A stretch of DNA of 58,471 nt, taken from NCBI RefSeq assembly GCF_009712475.1, contig NZ_VCJO01000023.1:1-58471 (forward strand), in the 5' to 3' direction. Position numbers and translations under genes: made by a program. Source of the DNA: Micromonospora sp. CP22. Lineage in GTDB: Bacteria; Actinomycetota; Actinomycetes; Mycobacteriales; Micromonosporaceae. Below are positions 8,759 to 17,359 of this stretch, piece by piece (positions within the stretch are counted from its first letter, which is position 1; each line of letters starts with the position of its first letter). A model generated the notes under the pieces. That model was not told the DNA's origin and made no database searches. It saw only the letters and a list, made by a program, of their open reading frames with translations.

Positions 8759-10207
8759 CTACTCGGGCGACCGGCAGGCCGCCGGATCGACCGTGGGCGT
8801 GAAGGTGTCGACGGGCGGCGCGTCGGGGGTGCTGTCCGGGGCGGTGGAGGCGTCGACGGGCGGCGAGGCCGTGGCCTCGCCACTCGGTGCGGTACTGCCC
8901 ACCGGGCTCGGCGAGCCGGCCGGGGCGCTCGGTGGCGGTGACGGCGAATCCACCACCGAGGGGGTGGGGCTCGGAGTCGGCGGGCAGATCGGCTTGAGGT
9001 TGACGTTCGTCGGGCTGTCCATCGTCAGCTCCGCCAGCCGACGTTCCGCGTCCGGCTCGCTCTTGGCCGGGATGCCCTGCTTGACCTGCTCCTGGGCGGC
9101 CAGGGTGAGGTCGTCCAGTTGCGCGGTGCTCTCCGAGTGCACCCGGGAGAGATCCACTCCGGCGATCTGGCCCTGGATGCCACGGAACACGGCCACCTGG
9201 CCGTTCTCCGTCGCGCCCACGTAGTACTGACGCTGGGTGTAACTCCAGCCGGCGAACACCCCGCCGCCGACGAGCACCATCAGGGCGGTCGTCATCGCCA
9301 GGGCACGCAGCGGACGGCGACGCGCCTCGGGCTCGTCGTCGTTGTTCGCGGCGGACTCTTCGGGGGTCGGTGGCCGGGGCGCAGAGAGCGCCGAGGCACG
9401 AGCCGCCGGGGTGGAGACGTCCGCCGAGGTGGCCATCCCCCGGTCCCGGGCCGCGGCACCGCCGACGATCGGCGCCGCCTCGACGATGTCCCGGTCGGTG
9501 GCGTCGGCGATGATCACGGTGATGTTGTCCGGACCGCCACCACGCAGGGCGAGCTGGACGAGCCGCTCGACACACTGCTGCGGGTCGGCGTACTCCCGCA
9601 TGGTCTCGCCGATGGTCTCCGCGCTCACCACGCCGGAGAGGCCGTCGGAGCAGATCAGATAACGGTCGCCGGGCAGCACCTGGCGGACCGAGTACTCCGG
9701 GTCGATGTCGCGGCCGTCCAGGGCCCGGGTCAGCAACGAACGCTGCGGGTGGCTGCTCGCCTCCTCCGGGCTGATCCGGCCCTCGTCGACGAGCATCTGG
9801 ACGTAGGTGTCGTCCTTGGTGATCTGCGCGAACTCTCCGTCACGCAGCAGGTAGGCCCGCGAGTCGCCGATGTGGACCATGCCCAGCTTGCTGCCGGAGA
9901 AGAGGGTCGCCGTCAGCGTGGTGCCCATCCCCTCCAACTGTGGGTTGGCCTCCACCGTTTCGCGGAGTTGCTGGTTGGCGGTGCCCACGGCGGAGCGGAG
10001 CGCGTCGACCAGGGCGTCACCGGGGACGTCCTCGTCCAGCGGCGCCATGGCACCGATGACGATATTGCTGGCGACGTCACCGGCGGCCATGCCGCCCATG
10101 CCGTCGGCAACGGCGAGTAGCCGCGGTCCGGCGTAGACGGAATCCTGGTTTCCGTCTCGGATCAGACCGCGGTCGCTGTGGGCCGCATAGCGCAGGGTCA
10201 GAGTCAT
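8759..10207 (-). CDS. pstP: PP2C Ser/Thr protein phosphatase PstP
   Basis: The product has 482 residues. The PP2C domain (about 1-240) carries the metal-binding motifs VADGMGGMAAGD (Asp35), GDSRAYLLRDG, ICSDGLSGV and GGPDNITVI. One membrane helix follows (about 300-322, ALAMTTALMVLVGGGVFAGW), then an outer domain and a long Pro/Ser/Thr-rich tail. It is the only phosphatase of the cluster and should reverse phosphorylation by PknA and PknB. The ATG overlaps the fhaB stop by 4 bp. Confidence 0.95.
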   Translation of the reverse strand: MTLTLRYAAHSDRGLIRDGNQDSVYAGPRLLAVADGMGGMAAGDVASNIVIGAMAPLDEDVPGDALVDALRSAVGTANQQLRETVEANPQLEGMGTTLTATLFSGSKLGMVHIGDSRAYLLRDGEFAQITKDDTYVQMLVDEGRISPEEASSHPQRSLLTRALDGRDIDPEYSVRQVLPGDRYLICSDGLSGVVSAETIGETMREYADPQQCVERLVQLALRGGGPDNITVIIADATDRDIVEAAPIVGGAAARDRGMATSADVSTPAARASALSAPRPPTPEESAANNDDEPEARRRPLRALAMTTALMVLVGGGVFAGWSYTQRQYYVGATENGQVAVFRGIQGQIAGVDLSRVHSESTAQLDDLTLAAQEQVKQGIPAKSEPDAERRLAELTMDSPTNVNLKPICPPTPSPTPSVVDSPSPPPSAPAGSPSPVGSTAPSGEATASPPVDASTAPDSTPDAPPVDTFTPTVDPAACRSPE

Positions 10208-10692
10208 GGCCGTAATTCGAGAGAGGTGCGGCCGATGCGGATCGGCACGCCGAGGGGAACGGGGGTTGGTCCGGTGACCTTAGCGCGATCTAGGTACGTG
10301 CCGTTAGTCGAACCGAGGTCCTCGACGAACCACTGCCCGTCACGCGGCACGAGGCGGGCGTGTCGCGCGGACGCGTAGTCGTCGGTGATGACGAGGGTGG
10401 AGTCCTCGGCCCGACCGATCGTTATCTGCGCCTCACCCAACGTGATCCGAGTGCCGGCCAACTGGCCTGCGGTCACCACCAGTTGGTGCGCCGCCCGCCC
10501 CCGCTTCACCTTCGCCGGCTTCGCCGTCGCCTGACCGGTCGACGCGCCCACCATCCGGGGCGCGGCCACCAGTCGACCCGACCGGGCCCCCGCGAAGAGG
10601 TCCCGGCGGATGACGCCGACCACCGTGAACACGAAGATCCACAGCAGGACGAGGAATCCGAACCGGGCAACGGTGATCACGAGTTCCGGCAA
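10204..10692 (-). CDS. fhaB: FHA domain membrane protein FhaB (FipA-like)
   Basis: The product has 162 residues: an N-terminal membrane helix (about 8-27), a basic linker, and a C-terminal FHA domain (about 75-162) with the phosphothreonine-binding features ITIGRAEDSTL, YASARHARL and LGSTNGTYL. It should dock phosphorylated partners at the cell-division or elongation machinery. The apparent start is TTG, 6 bp after the fhaA stop. The next possible in-frame start would remove the membrane helix, so TTG was kept. Confidence 0.9.
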   Translation of the reverse strand: MPELVITVARFGFLVLLWIFVFTVVGVIRRDLFAGARSGRLVAAPRMVGASTGQATAKPAKVKRGRAAHQLVVTAGQLAGTRITLGEAQITIGRAEDSTLVITDDYASARHARLVPRDGQWFVEDLGSTNGTYLDRAKVTGPTPVPLGVPIRIGRTSLELRP

Positions 10693-10698
10693 GGCGGA

Positions 10699-11481
10699 TC
10701 AGCCGTCCACGCGGAAGGTCAGGGTGGTCGTACCGAGCTGGATCATGTCACCGGGGTTCAACGCCACGGCGGAGACCCGCTGGCCGTTGACCATGGTGCC
10801 GTTGGTCGAGCCGAGGTCGGTCAGCACGACCTGGCCACCGTCGAAGTCCAGCCGGGCGTGTCGCCGGGAGATGCCGACGTCCGGCAGGCGCAGGTTGGCC
10901 TGGTCGCCCCGACCGATCACGGTCGAGCCCATCTGGAGCGGATAGGTGCGGCCGTCGCCGGAGACCAGCCGGATGTTGCGGCCCCCGCCGTGACCCGGAG
11001 GCGGACCGTAGCCACCACCCTGGTCGTACGACGGATATCCGGGCGGGCCGGCGTCGTAGCCGGGCGGACCGGCGTCGTAGCCGGGGGCGGAGACCGGGGC
11101 CACCTCGCCACCGGTGTAGACCTCCGCGGTGACCCGGAACATACCGGTGTCCAGTCCTTCGCCGCGCTCGATCTCGACGATCACATCCCCGTAGACCGTC
11201 CAGGCCTGCTCGCCGATGAACTCCGCCTGCGACTGGGCCAGCTCCTGGGCCAGTGCGGCGGCGTACGGCGCCAGCCGGCTGTGGTCGTACGGGGAGAGAT
11301 CGATCACGTAGCGGTTGGGCACCAACGTGCGCCCACCAGCCAGGATGGCCTTGTGTGCCTCGGCCTCCCGCTGCATGGCGTTGAGGATCTCAACGGGGTG
11401 CACCACCCCTTTGAAGACCTTGGCGAAAGCTCCTTCGACCAGGCCTTCCAGACGCTTCTCGAAGCGTTGCAGCACGCTCAC
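10699..11481 (-). CDS. fhaA: FHA domain protein FhaA
   Basis: The product has about 260 residues. An N-terminal DUF3662/FhaA_N domain (VLQRFEKRLEGLVEGAFAKV onward, to about 125) precedes a Gly/Pro/Tyr-rich linker with GYDAGPPGYDAGPPGY repeats and a C-terminal FHA domain (STVIGRGDQANL, ISRRHARL, LGSTNGTMV). In mycobacteria FhaA is a PknB substrate that restrains MviN/peptidoglycan synthesis. I chose the GTG at 11481 because GAGGAGGAG sits just before it. An in-frame ATG at 11508 would add nine residues, and the frame runs open to 11667. It is the first gene of the seven-gene operon. Confidence 0.9.
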   Translation of the reverse strand: MSVLQRFEKRLEGLVEGAFAKVFKGVVHPVEILNAMQREAEAHKAILAGGRTLVPNRYVIDLSPYDHSRLAPYAAALAQELAQSQAEFIGEQAWTVYGDVIVEIERGEGLDTGMFRVTAEVYTGGEVAPVSAPGYDAGPPGYDAGPPGYPSYDQGGGYGPPPGHGGGRNIRLVSGDGRTYPLQMGSTVIGRGDQANLRLPDVGISRRHARLDFDGGQVVLTDLGSTNGTMVNGQRVSAVALNPGDMIQLGTTTLTFRVDG

Positions 11482-11740
11482 CGGCTCCTCCTCGGGTCCC
11501 GAGGACATGATGGTATCCGTCCAGAGCGCACGCAGCTCACACGCCGCTCGGCCGGCAGGCCACGGCCCGTTCGGACGGCCCCTGATTGTCGTGCTACTCT
11601 TTCGTCCGCCACGAACGGTAACCGCTGTGAGCAGCGAAAGCCATTCGCGGCAACAGACCAAGGTCACGTAGTATGGCCGAGGCCCGCCGGTGATCGGCGA
11701 AGCCCCGGTTCAGACGCACGTTCAACCAGGGTCCAGCCAC

Positions 11741-11826
11741 GGGGAAGTGGCGGAATGGCAGACGCGCACGGTTCAGGTCCGTGTGTCCGAAAGGACGTGG
11801 GGGTTCAACTCCCCCCTTCCCCACCA
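11741..11826 (+). tRNA. tRNA-Leu (anticodon CAG)
   Basis: The 86-nt sequence folds as a class II tRNA. Acceptor GGGGAAG pairs with CTTCCCC; the anticodon stem CACGG/CCGTG encloses TTCAGGT with anticodon CAG. A long variable arm (TGTCC/GGACG region) follows, then T stem GGGGG/CCCCC around TTCAACT. The terminal CCA is encoded. It reads CUG, a very common Leu codon in GC-rich genomes. Confidence 0.97.
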
Positions 11827-11831
11827 CAAGA

Positions 11832-11859
11832 CGAGGGCTCCGCAGCTGCGGGGCCCTCG
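11832..11859 (+). terminator. hairpin terminator after tRNA-Leu
   Basis: The stem CGAGGGC (11832-11838) pairs with GCCCTCG (11853-11859) and continues inward through a T-G wobble and further pairs to a tiny loop. It starts 6 nt after the tRNA CCA end. Confidence 0.65.
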
Positions 11860-11932
11860 CTCCGTATCAGGGCATGCCGGACGTCACGCTATGCTCCGAT
11901 GGTTTCTGCCTCCGACGCACCAGGAGTGGCTC

Positions 11933-13006
11933 GTGAGTGTCGCATTCGTGACCGGGTCGGGCGGTCTGATCGGCTCTGAGGCGGTCCGCCATTTCGCCGG
12001 CCTCGGTCTCGACGTGGTCGGTATCGACAACGACATGCGGCAGGAGTTCTTCGGCGCGGAGGCGTCCACCGCCTGGAACGTCCGCCGGCTGACGGACGAG
12101 TTGGGTGGGGCGTACTCCCACCACAGCATCGACATCCGGGACCGGGCGGCGCTCGGCGCGCTGTTCGGGCGGTACGGCCGGGATGTGGCTGTGGTGATCC
12201 ACACCGCCGCGCAGCCCTCGCACGACTGGGCGGTGCGCGACCCGTTCACGGATTTCGACGTGAACGCCGCCGGCACCCTGAACGTCCTGCAGAGCGTGCG
12301 GGAACACTGCATCGACGCCCCGGTCATCCACTGCTCCACCAACAAGGTCTACGGCGACCGGCCGAACAGCCTCCCCCTGGTGGAACTGGAGACCCGCTGG
12401 GAGATCGAGCCGGGCCACCCGTACGAGCAGGGCATCCGCGAAGACATGTCGATCGACGCCTGCCTGCACTCGATCTTCGGTGCCTCGAAGGTCGCGGCGG
12501 ACATCATGGTGCAGGAGTACGGCCGCTACTTCGACATGAAGACGGCCTGTTTCCGGGGCGGCACGCTGACCGGGCCGGCGCACTCCGCGACCGAGTTGCA
12601 CGGCTTCCTCGGCTACGTGATGCGGGCGAACATGGAGCGCCGCACCTACAAGATCTTCGGCTACCAGGGTAAGCAGGTCCGCGACGCCATCCACAGCTCG
12701 GACGTGGTCTCGGCGTTCGAGGCGTTCTTCCGCAGTCCCCGCTCGGCCGCTGTCTACAACCTCGGCGGCGGTCGGCACTCGAACACCTCGAACCGGGAGG
12801 CGTTCGCGCTGGCCGAGCAGATCACCGGCCAGGAAATGATCACCGAGTACGTCGAGGCCAACCGGATCGGCGACCACAAGTGGTGGATCGGCTCCAACGA
12901 GGCGTTCCAGGCCGACTACCCGGACTGGAAGCAGGTGTACGACGTACCGATGATCATGCGAGAGATCTACGAGGCCAACGTGGACAAGTGGGTGCCGGGG
13001 GCATGA
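11933..13006 (+). CDS. NAD-dependent nucleotide-sugar epimerase/dehydratase family
   Basis: The product has 357 residues. The Rossmann motif TGSGGLIG (residues 7-14) and the ordering HTAAQPSHDWA, STNKVYGD, GKQVRDAIHSSDV resemble extended SDR enzymes close to CDP-paratose/tyvelose 2-epimerase. The usual catalytic YxxxK reads FGASK (Phe182, Lys186), so the tyrosine is replaced by Phe. The GTG start at 11933 has AGGAG 6 nt upstream; the frame is open through the tRNA but that part is not coding. It overlaps the following glycosyltransferase by 4 bp (ATGA), so the pair probably makes and transfers one sugar. Confidence 0.85.
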   Translation: MSVAFVTGSGGLIGSEAVRHFAGLGLDVVGIDNDMRQEFFGAEASTAWNVRRLTDELGGAYSHHSIDIRDRAALGALFGRYGRDVAVVIHTAAQPSHDWAVRDPFTDFDVNAAGTLNVLQSVREHCIDAPVIHCSTNKVYGDRPNSLPLVELETRWEIEPGHPYEQGIREDMSIDACLHSIFGASKVAADIMVQEYGRYFDMKTACFRGGTLTGPAHSATELHGFLGYVMRANMERRTYKIFGYQGKQVRDAIHSSDVVSAFEAFFRSPRSAAVYNLGGGRHSNTSNREAFALAEQITGQEMITEYVEANRIGDHKWWIGSNEAFQADYPDWKQVYDVPMIMREIYEANVDKWVPGA

Positions 13007-13800
13007 CCAAGAAGAACGTGCTCGGCGTCCTGGTCGACGCGACCACCTACGCCGAGGCCACCGAACGGGTCGTGGCCGCCGCCCAGGAGCGTCGACCGCT
13101 GGCGCTGACCGCGCTGGCCGTGCACGGCGTGATGACCGGCGTGCTGGACCCGGCGCACAACGCCCGGCTCAACTCCTTCGACGTGGTGACCCCGGACGGT
13201 CAGCCGGTACGCTGGGCGCTGAACCTGCTCCACGGTGCCGGGCTCACCGATCGCGTCTACGGTCCGACGCTGACCCTGCACGTACTCTCCCGCTTCGCCG
13301 ACGAAGGGCTCCCGGTCTACCTGTACGGCTCGACCGAGGAGACGCTCGCCCGGCTGATCCCGGAGCTGGAGCGGATGTTCCCGGCGCTGAAGATCGCCGG
13401 AGTGGAGGCGTCCAAGTTCCGTAGCGTGCAGCCGGGCGAGGACGCCGACATCGCCGAACGGATCAAGGCCAGCGGGGCTCGACTGGTCCTGGTCGGGCTC
13501 GGCTGCCCCCGGCAGGAGATCTTCACGTACGCGATGCGCCCGCTGTTGGACATGCCGATGATGGCGGTCGGCGCGGCCTTCGACTATCACGCCGGGCTGC
13601 TGCGCCAGCCGCCGCCATGGATGCAGCGCGCCGGGTTGGAGTGGTTCTGGCGCCTCGGCCTGGAGCCCAAGCGACTGTGGCGGCGCTACGTGATCCTGAA
13701 CCCCGCGTACCTGGGCCGGCTGTTGGCGCAGAAGACCGGGCTGTGGAAGGCCCGGCCGCCCGCGCCGGCCACCGAGCGCCCGACCGAGTTCGCGGTCTGA
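13003..13800 (+). CDS. WecG/TagA/CpsF family glycosyltransferase
   Basis: The product has 265 residues and matches GT26 along its length: VVTPDGQPV with the likely catalytic Asp65, VYGPTL, YLYGSTEE and the signature VGLGCPRQE (167-172). GT26 enzymes add N-acetylmannosamine(-uronate) or a related sugar to a lipid-linked acceptor during wall-polymer or exopolysaccharide synthesis. Its ATG overlaps the epimerase stop, which suggests the epimerase supplies its sugar donor. The Pro/Arg-rich tail is probably disordered. Confidence 0.88.
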   Translation: MTKKNVLGVLVDATTYAEATERVVAAAQERRPLALTALAVHGVMTGVLDPAHNARLNSFDVVTPDGQPVRWALNLLHGAGLTDRVYGPTLTLHVLSRFADEGLPVYLYGSTEETLARLIPELERMFPALKIAGVEASKFRSVQPGEDADIAERIKASGARLVLVGLGCPRQEIFTYAMRPLLDMPMMAVGAAFDYHAGLLRQPPPWMQRAGLEWFWRLGLEPKRLWRRYVILNPAYLGRLLAQKTGLWKARPPAPATERPTEFAV

Positions 13801-13815
13801 CCTGACCCGGCGAAA

Positions 13816-13842
13816 CGGGCCCCGGCGCTGTGCCGGGGCCCG
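13816..13842. terminator. bidirectional hairpin terminator
   Basis: CGGGCCCCGGC (13816-13826) pairs perfectly with GCCGGGGCCCG (13832-13842) around a 5-nt loop, between convergent genes ending at 13800 and 13861. Confidence 0.75.
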
Positions 13843-13860
13843 TTCGTCGCTGTCCGGACG

Positions 13861-15735
13861 TCAGAGGGTCAACGTCCAGGTGTTGATGTAGCCGGTGTCA
13901 CCGCCGTAGACGTCGCGCACCTGGAGACGCCAGGTGCCGTTCGCCGCCTCGCTGGACAGGTTCACCGTGTAGGTGGTGTTGACGTTGGGGCTCCAGTCGA
14001 GGATGTTGTTGCTCTTCAGGCGGTAGGACGAGCCATCCGGGGCGAGCAGGTCGATGACCAGGTCGCCACGGTAGGTGTGCACGATGTTCACCGCGACCTT
14101 CGAGGAGGACGAGGCGTTCCGGTTGCAGCCGGAGATCGTGATCGAGCTGGTCACCGCCGAGCCGGCGTCCGGGATCGCCACGTCGGTGCCGTTGGTCCCG
14201 GAGCAGCCACCGCCACTGCCGCCGGTCACCGTCAGCGAGTACGTCGCGCTCTTCGAGCCGGAGGCCGCGGTACCGGTGACGGTCACCGAGTACGTGCCGG
14301 CCGGGGTGCTGGCCGAGGTGCTGATGGTCAGCGTGGACGACCCGCCGGAGGTGACGGTGGCCGGGCTGAACGAGGCGGTCGCTCCGGACGGCAGACCACT
14401 GGCCGAGAGGCTGACCGACTGGGCCGACCCGTTGGTGGTGGCGGTGGCCACCGTCGTGGTCACCGAACCGCCCGGCGCGGTGGAGCCGGAGGTCGGCGAC
14501 ACCGAGACCGAGAAGTCGTTGACCGGCGGCGGGGTGTCGCCGTTGACCACGTAGAGCAGCAGGTTCGGGGTACCGGTGCCCACGTTCGAGATCACGTTCG
14601 GGGTGGCGTTGTTGACCAGGTAGTCGCGGACCTGCTGCGGGCTCCACGTCGGGTTGGCCGACAGCACCAGGGCCGCCGCCCCGGCGACGTGCGGCGAAGC
14701 CATCGAGGTGCCGCTGATGGTGTTCGTCGCGGTGTCGTTGGAGTGCCAGGCCGAGGTGATGCCCACGCCGGGGGCGAGGATGTCCACACAGGTGCCGTAG
14801 TTGGAGAAGCTCGCGGCGGCGTCGTTGCTCTGGGTGGCACCGACGGTGATCGCCGGTTCGGCGCGGGCCGGCGAGTAGTTGCAGGCGTTCTGCCGCTGGC
14901 CGAGGGAGTTGCCGTTACCGGCGGCCACCGCGTACGTGATGCCGGAGTTGATCGAGTTGATGATTGCGTTGTCGAGGGCGGTGTTCGCCCCGCCGCCCAG
15001 GCTCATGTTGGCGACGGCCGGCTTCACCGCGTTGGCGGTGACCCAGTCGACGCCGGCGATGACACCGGCGTTGGTGCCGCTGCCGGAGCAGTTGAGCACC
15101 TTGACCGCCACCAGGCGGGTCGCCTTGGCCACGCCGTACGCCGAGCCACCGACCGTGCCCGCCACGTGCGTGCCGTGACCGTTGCAGTCGGTGTTGTTGG
15201 TGTCGACCGTGTTGGTGCCCCAGATCGCCCGACCGCCGAAGTCCGAGTGCGTGGTCCGGATGCCGGTGTCGATGACGTACGAGGTCACGTTGGTGGCCGT
15301 GTTGGGGTAGGTGTACGAGTTGTTGAGCGGCAGGTTCCGCTGGTCGATCCGGTCCAGGCCCCAGGACGGGGGGTTCGTCTGGGTGCCCGCGATGGATACG
15401 ACGTGGTTCTGTTCGACGTACGCGACGGCGGGGTCCGCCGCGATCCGCGCTGCGGCCCGCGCGCTGACGCGCAACTCGGCGCCCCGGACGGCCGCGCTGT
15501 AGGTCCGGGCGGTCTCGCCGCCGTGCCGGCGCAGCAGCCGGTCCACGGAGGAGCCGACGGCGCTACGGCTGACCTCGCTGTCCTTGAACACGACGATGTA
15601 GCTGTTTTCGACGGCGGTCGCGCCGCCGGCGCTTCGGATGGTGCCGACCGGCTCGGCCGCCATGGCCGGCGTAGCCGCCGCCACCATGGCCAGCGCGGCC
15701 AGCCCGACGAACACGGACCTTTGTGGAAGAGCCAT
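13861..15735 (-). CDS. secreted subtilisin-like serine protease (S8) with C-terminal P domain
   Basis: The product has 624 residues. A Sec signal (1-26, PAMA) is followed by an I9-type propeptide (about 45-113, YIVVFKD to AVAYVEQNH) and an S8 catalytic domain of the aqualysin type. The triad is Asp156 (VIDTGI), His187 (NGHGTH) and Ser344 (GTSMASPH), with Asn274 as the oxyanion residue. A Ser/Thr-rich Ig-like module and a proprotein-convertase P domain (about 510-624) end the protein. The ATG at 15735 has GGAGGTAGG just upstream; the longer open frame above it is not coding. It is an extracellular endopeptidase, matured by self-cleavage. Confidence 0.93.
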   Translation of the reverse strand: MALPQRSVFVGLAALAMVAAATPAMAAEPVGTIRSAGGATAVENSYIVVFKDSEVSRSAVGSSVDRLLRRHGGETARTYSAAVRGAELRVSARAAARIAADPAVAYVEQNHVVSIAGTQTNPPSWGLDRIDQRNLPLNNSYTYPNTATNVTSYVIDTGIRTTHSDFGGRAIWGTNTVDTNNTDCNGHGTHVAGTVGGSAYGVAKATRLVAVKVLNCSGSGTNAGVIAGVDWVTANAVKPAVANMSLGGGANTALDNAIINSINSGITYAVAAGNGNSLGQRQNACNYSPARAEPAITVGATQSNDAAASFSNYGTCVDILAPGVGITSAWHSNDTATNTISGTSMASPHVAGAAALVLSANPTWSPQQVRDYLVNNATPNVISNVGTGTPNLLLYVVNGDTPPPVNDFSVSVSPTSGSTAPGGSVTTTVATATTNGSAQSVSLSASGLPSGATASFSPATVTSGGSSTLTISTSASTPAGTYSVTVTGTAASGSKSATYSLTVTGGSGGGCSGTNGTDVAIPDAGSAVTSSITISGCNRNASSSSKVAVNIVHTYRGDLVIDLLAPDGSSYRLKSNNILDWSPNVNTTYTVNLSSEAANGTWRLQVRDVYGGDTGYINTWTLTL

Positions 15736-15950
15736 CTTCCTACCTCCCTCCGACCGGCATCGACCGTCCATCTGCTCGTGACAGATTGATCGATGAATGC
15801 CGATCACGGTGAGGGTAGTTGGATGTGCGCGGACAGTTAAACATGTCGGATCCCTCATAACATCGACGAGATGGTTCCCCCTACGGGGGCGGTCCAGGGG
15901 CGAACGGGGGGTGGGCCCGGATTCGGCGGGCCGGAAATCGGGCAAGGCTG

Positions 15951-16556
15951 ATGGGCATGCAGAGCCATCTCGCCCTCCTGCTTCCGGTCGCCGCCGTCTG
16001 GTGGGCTGCTGGCTATCTCGCAGAGGGGCTCCCTCGCCTGAACCACGCTCGCGAGCTGCGCCAGCGCACCGGCTGGCTGCTCGTACTGACGCTGGCCGGG
16101 CTCGGTCTGCTGGTGGCTCTGCCGGTCGCCGGGCTGACCACCGTCGGCCCGACGCTCGCCGACCGGGCCGCCGACGGGCTGGCGCTGGCTGCCGTCCCCG
16201 CCCTGCTGGTGGCGGTCAGCACGGTGCGGCGGCTACGCCGGCTGTGGGCCGGAGCCGGCACGCTGGCCGTCGCCTCCGGAACGCCCGCCCCGCACGGACT
16301 GCGCGCCGCCGCCGCGCACCCGCTGGTGGGACTGCCGTTGCAGGTGACCGGGCTGGCGCTACTGCCGGCTGTGGCCACGGCGGGCGGTGCCGGCCAGTTC
16401 CTCGGCCCGGCGGCGACCGGGCCGGTGATCACCGTCGCGGCGCTGGTCGTCGCGGCGATCGGCGTACGACACGCGTTGCGTCACAACCGGCTGGCCGAGC
16501 GGGCCATGCCCGAGCGGGTGTCGTCACCGCGCCCGGCTCGCGCCCTGCACATATAG
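15951..16556 (+). CDS. small integral membrane protein, unknown
   Basis: The product has 201 residues with about five hydrophobic segments (residues 6-25, 42-66, 78-93, 123-143, 150-172) and a basic C-terminus. I recognise no family. An alternative ATG lies two codons in. Its last 33 bp overlap the 3' end of the convergent gene at 16524, so one of the two ends may be slightly mis-set. Confidence 0.6.
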   Translation: MGMQSHLALLLPVAAVWWAAGYLAEGLPRLNHARELRQRTGWLLVLTLAGLGLLVALPVAGLTTVGPTLADRAADGLALAAVPALLVAVSTVRRLRRLWAGAGTLAVASGTPAPHGLRAAAAHPLVGLPLQVTGLALLPAVATAGGAGQFLGPAATGPVITVAALVVAAIGVRHALRHNRLAERAMPERVSSPRPARALHI

Positions 16557-16925
16557 CAGCTCCAGGATCGCCCTGGTCGCCTCGAACCAGCGGTCGAGCC
16601 ACCCGGGCGGCGGTACGCTGCCCTTCGGTGGCAATTCCATCAACAGACCGCGTAGCAGTGGGTGGTCCACGAGGGATCCGTCGTCCGCCGCCGACCAGCC
16701 GCCAGCCGGGAAGGACGGCTCGGTGAGCGGGTTCGGGTCCAACGACGGCAGGGTGAGTGGCGGCGACTGTTCCGTCGCGGCCTGGGTCTCCCGGCCCGTG
16801 TGCTCGGTCTCCGTCGAGACCACCTCGGTCAGTACGGTGTCCCGCCGAGCCCCGCGATACTTCCCGCCAAACCGTTCCGGCTTCCCCGGCCCGTTGGTGA
16901 GGTTTTCCGAACCGATACTCGTCAT
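16524..16925 (-). CDS. conserved hypothetical protein
   Basis: The product has 133 residues. The N-terminal half is hydrophilic and low in structure; the C-terminal half is compact (DHPLLRGLLMELPPKGSVPPPGWLDRWFEATRAILELLY) and would form one or two helices. I do not recognise it. The open frame extends to 17120, but that stretch runs across a strong terminator hairpin, so the start MTSIGS at 16925 was chosen. It lies downstream of the XRE-DUF397 pair on the same strand, but the hairpin separates them. Confidence 0.5.
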   Translation of the reverse strand: MTSIGSENLTNGPGKPERFGGKYRGARRDTVLTEVVSTETEHTGRETQAATEQSPPLTLPSLDPNPLTEPSFPAGGWSAADDGSLVDHPLLRGLLMELPPKGSVPPPGWLDRWFEATRAILELLYVQGASRAR

Positions 16926-17077
16926 CCGTCTCGCCTGCCTCGCTCGGTTACCCGCCCTGCCGGGGGGATGTCGACCAGCGCGTACCGAGAGGTACAACGA
17001 GACGGGCACGATGTAGCGACGGCAGCCGGGCGGAGCACCCCTGGGGGACAGGCCACGCGATTCGGCCGACAACAGCA

Positions 17078-17112
17078 GGATCCCCGTTCGGCCACTGGCC
17101 GAACGGGGATCC
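17078..17112 (-). terminator. strong hairpin terminator after DUF397 gene
   Basis: A perfect inverted repeat of 17 bp (17078-17094 with 17096-17112) has only one base between the arms; the real loop would be 3-5 nt. It begins 4 nt after the DUF397 stop and closes the XRE-DUF397 transcript. Confidence 0.75.
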
Positions 17113-17116
17113 GTCG

Positions 17117-17359
17117 TCACCGTCCCTGGGCGTCAGGCCCGGGAAACGCGCCGTCCCTGGTGCTGGCGACGAAAGCGTGCCAGTTGCCCGGCGCGAAGAC
17201 CAGGGCCGGTCCGGCCTTGTCCTTCGAGTCCCGGACGCCGACCGCCCCGGTCACGTACGCCACCTCGACGCAGTTGTCACAGTTCGGCCCGCTCTTCGAG
17301 CTCTTGAACCATGTCGCCTGCGCCAGGTTCACGGAGAATCCTTGCGTCGCCACTTCCAC
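17117..17359 (-). CDS. DUF397 protein, partner of the XRE regulator
   Basis: The product has 80 residues and matches DUF397: ATWFKSSKSG, NCVEVAYV, VGVRDSKDKAGPALVF and WHAFVAS. DUF397 proteins of actinobacteria work with XRE-DUF5753 regulators in pairs described as toxin-antitoxin-like (Scr1/Scr2) or as developmental switches (WhiJ/BldB-related). A CDNC cysteine pair sits where most members have a single Cys. The GTG start lies 31 bp inside the end of the XRE gene, so the two are probably translationally coupled. Confidence 0.85.
   Translation of the reverse strand: MEVATQGFSVNLAQATWFKSSKSGPNCDNCVEVAYVTGAVGVRDSKDKAGPALVFAPGNWHAFVASTRDGAFPGPDAQGR

Noticed and set aside
11594..11827. Minus-strand 77-codon frame beginning MVGKGGVEPPRPFGHT
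   Set aside because: It is the antisense of tRNA-Leu; such VEPPR peptides are a well-known artefact of translated tRNA genes.
13610..13805. Second plus-strand frame inside the GT26 gene
   Set aside because: It is an Arg/Ala/Pro-rich shadow of the WecG/TagA-type gene.
14077..15789. 570-codon plus-strand frame opposite the subtilase
   Set aside because: It is antisense to a protease with complete catalytic triad; its composition is Gly/Arg/Val repeats only.
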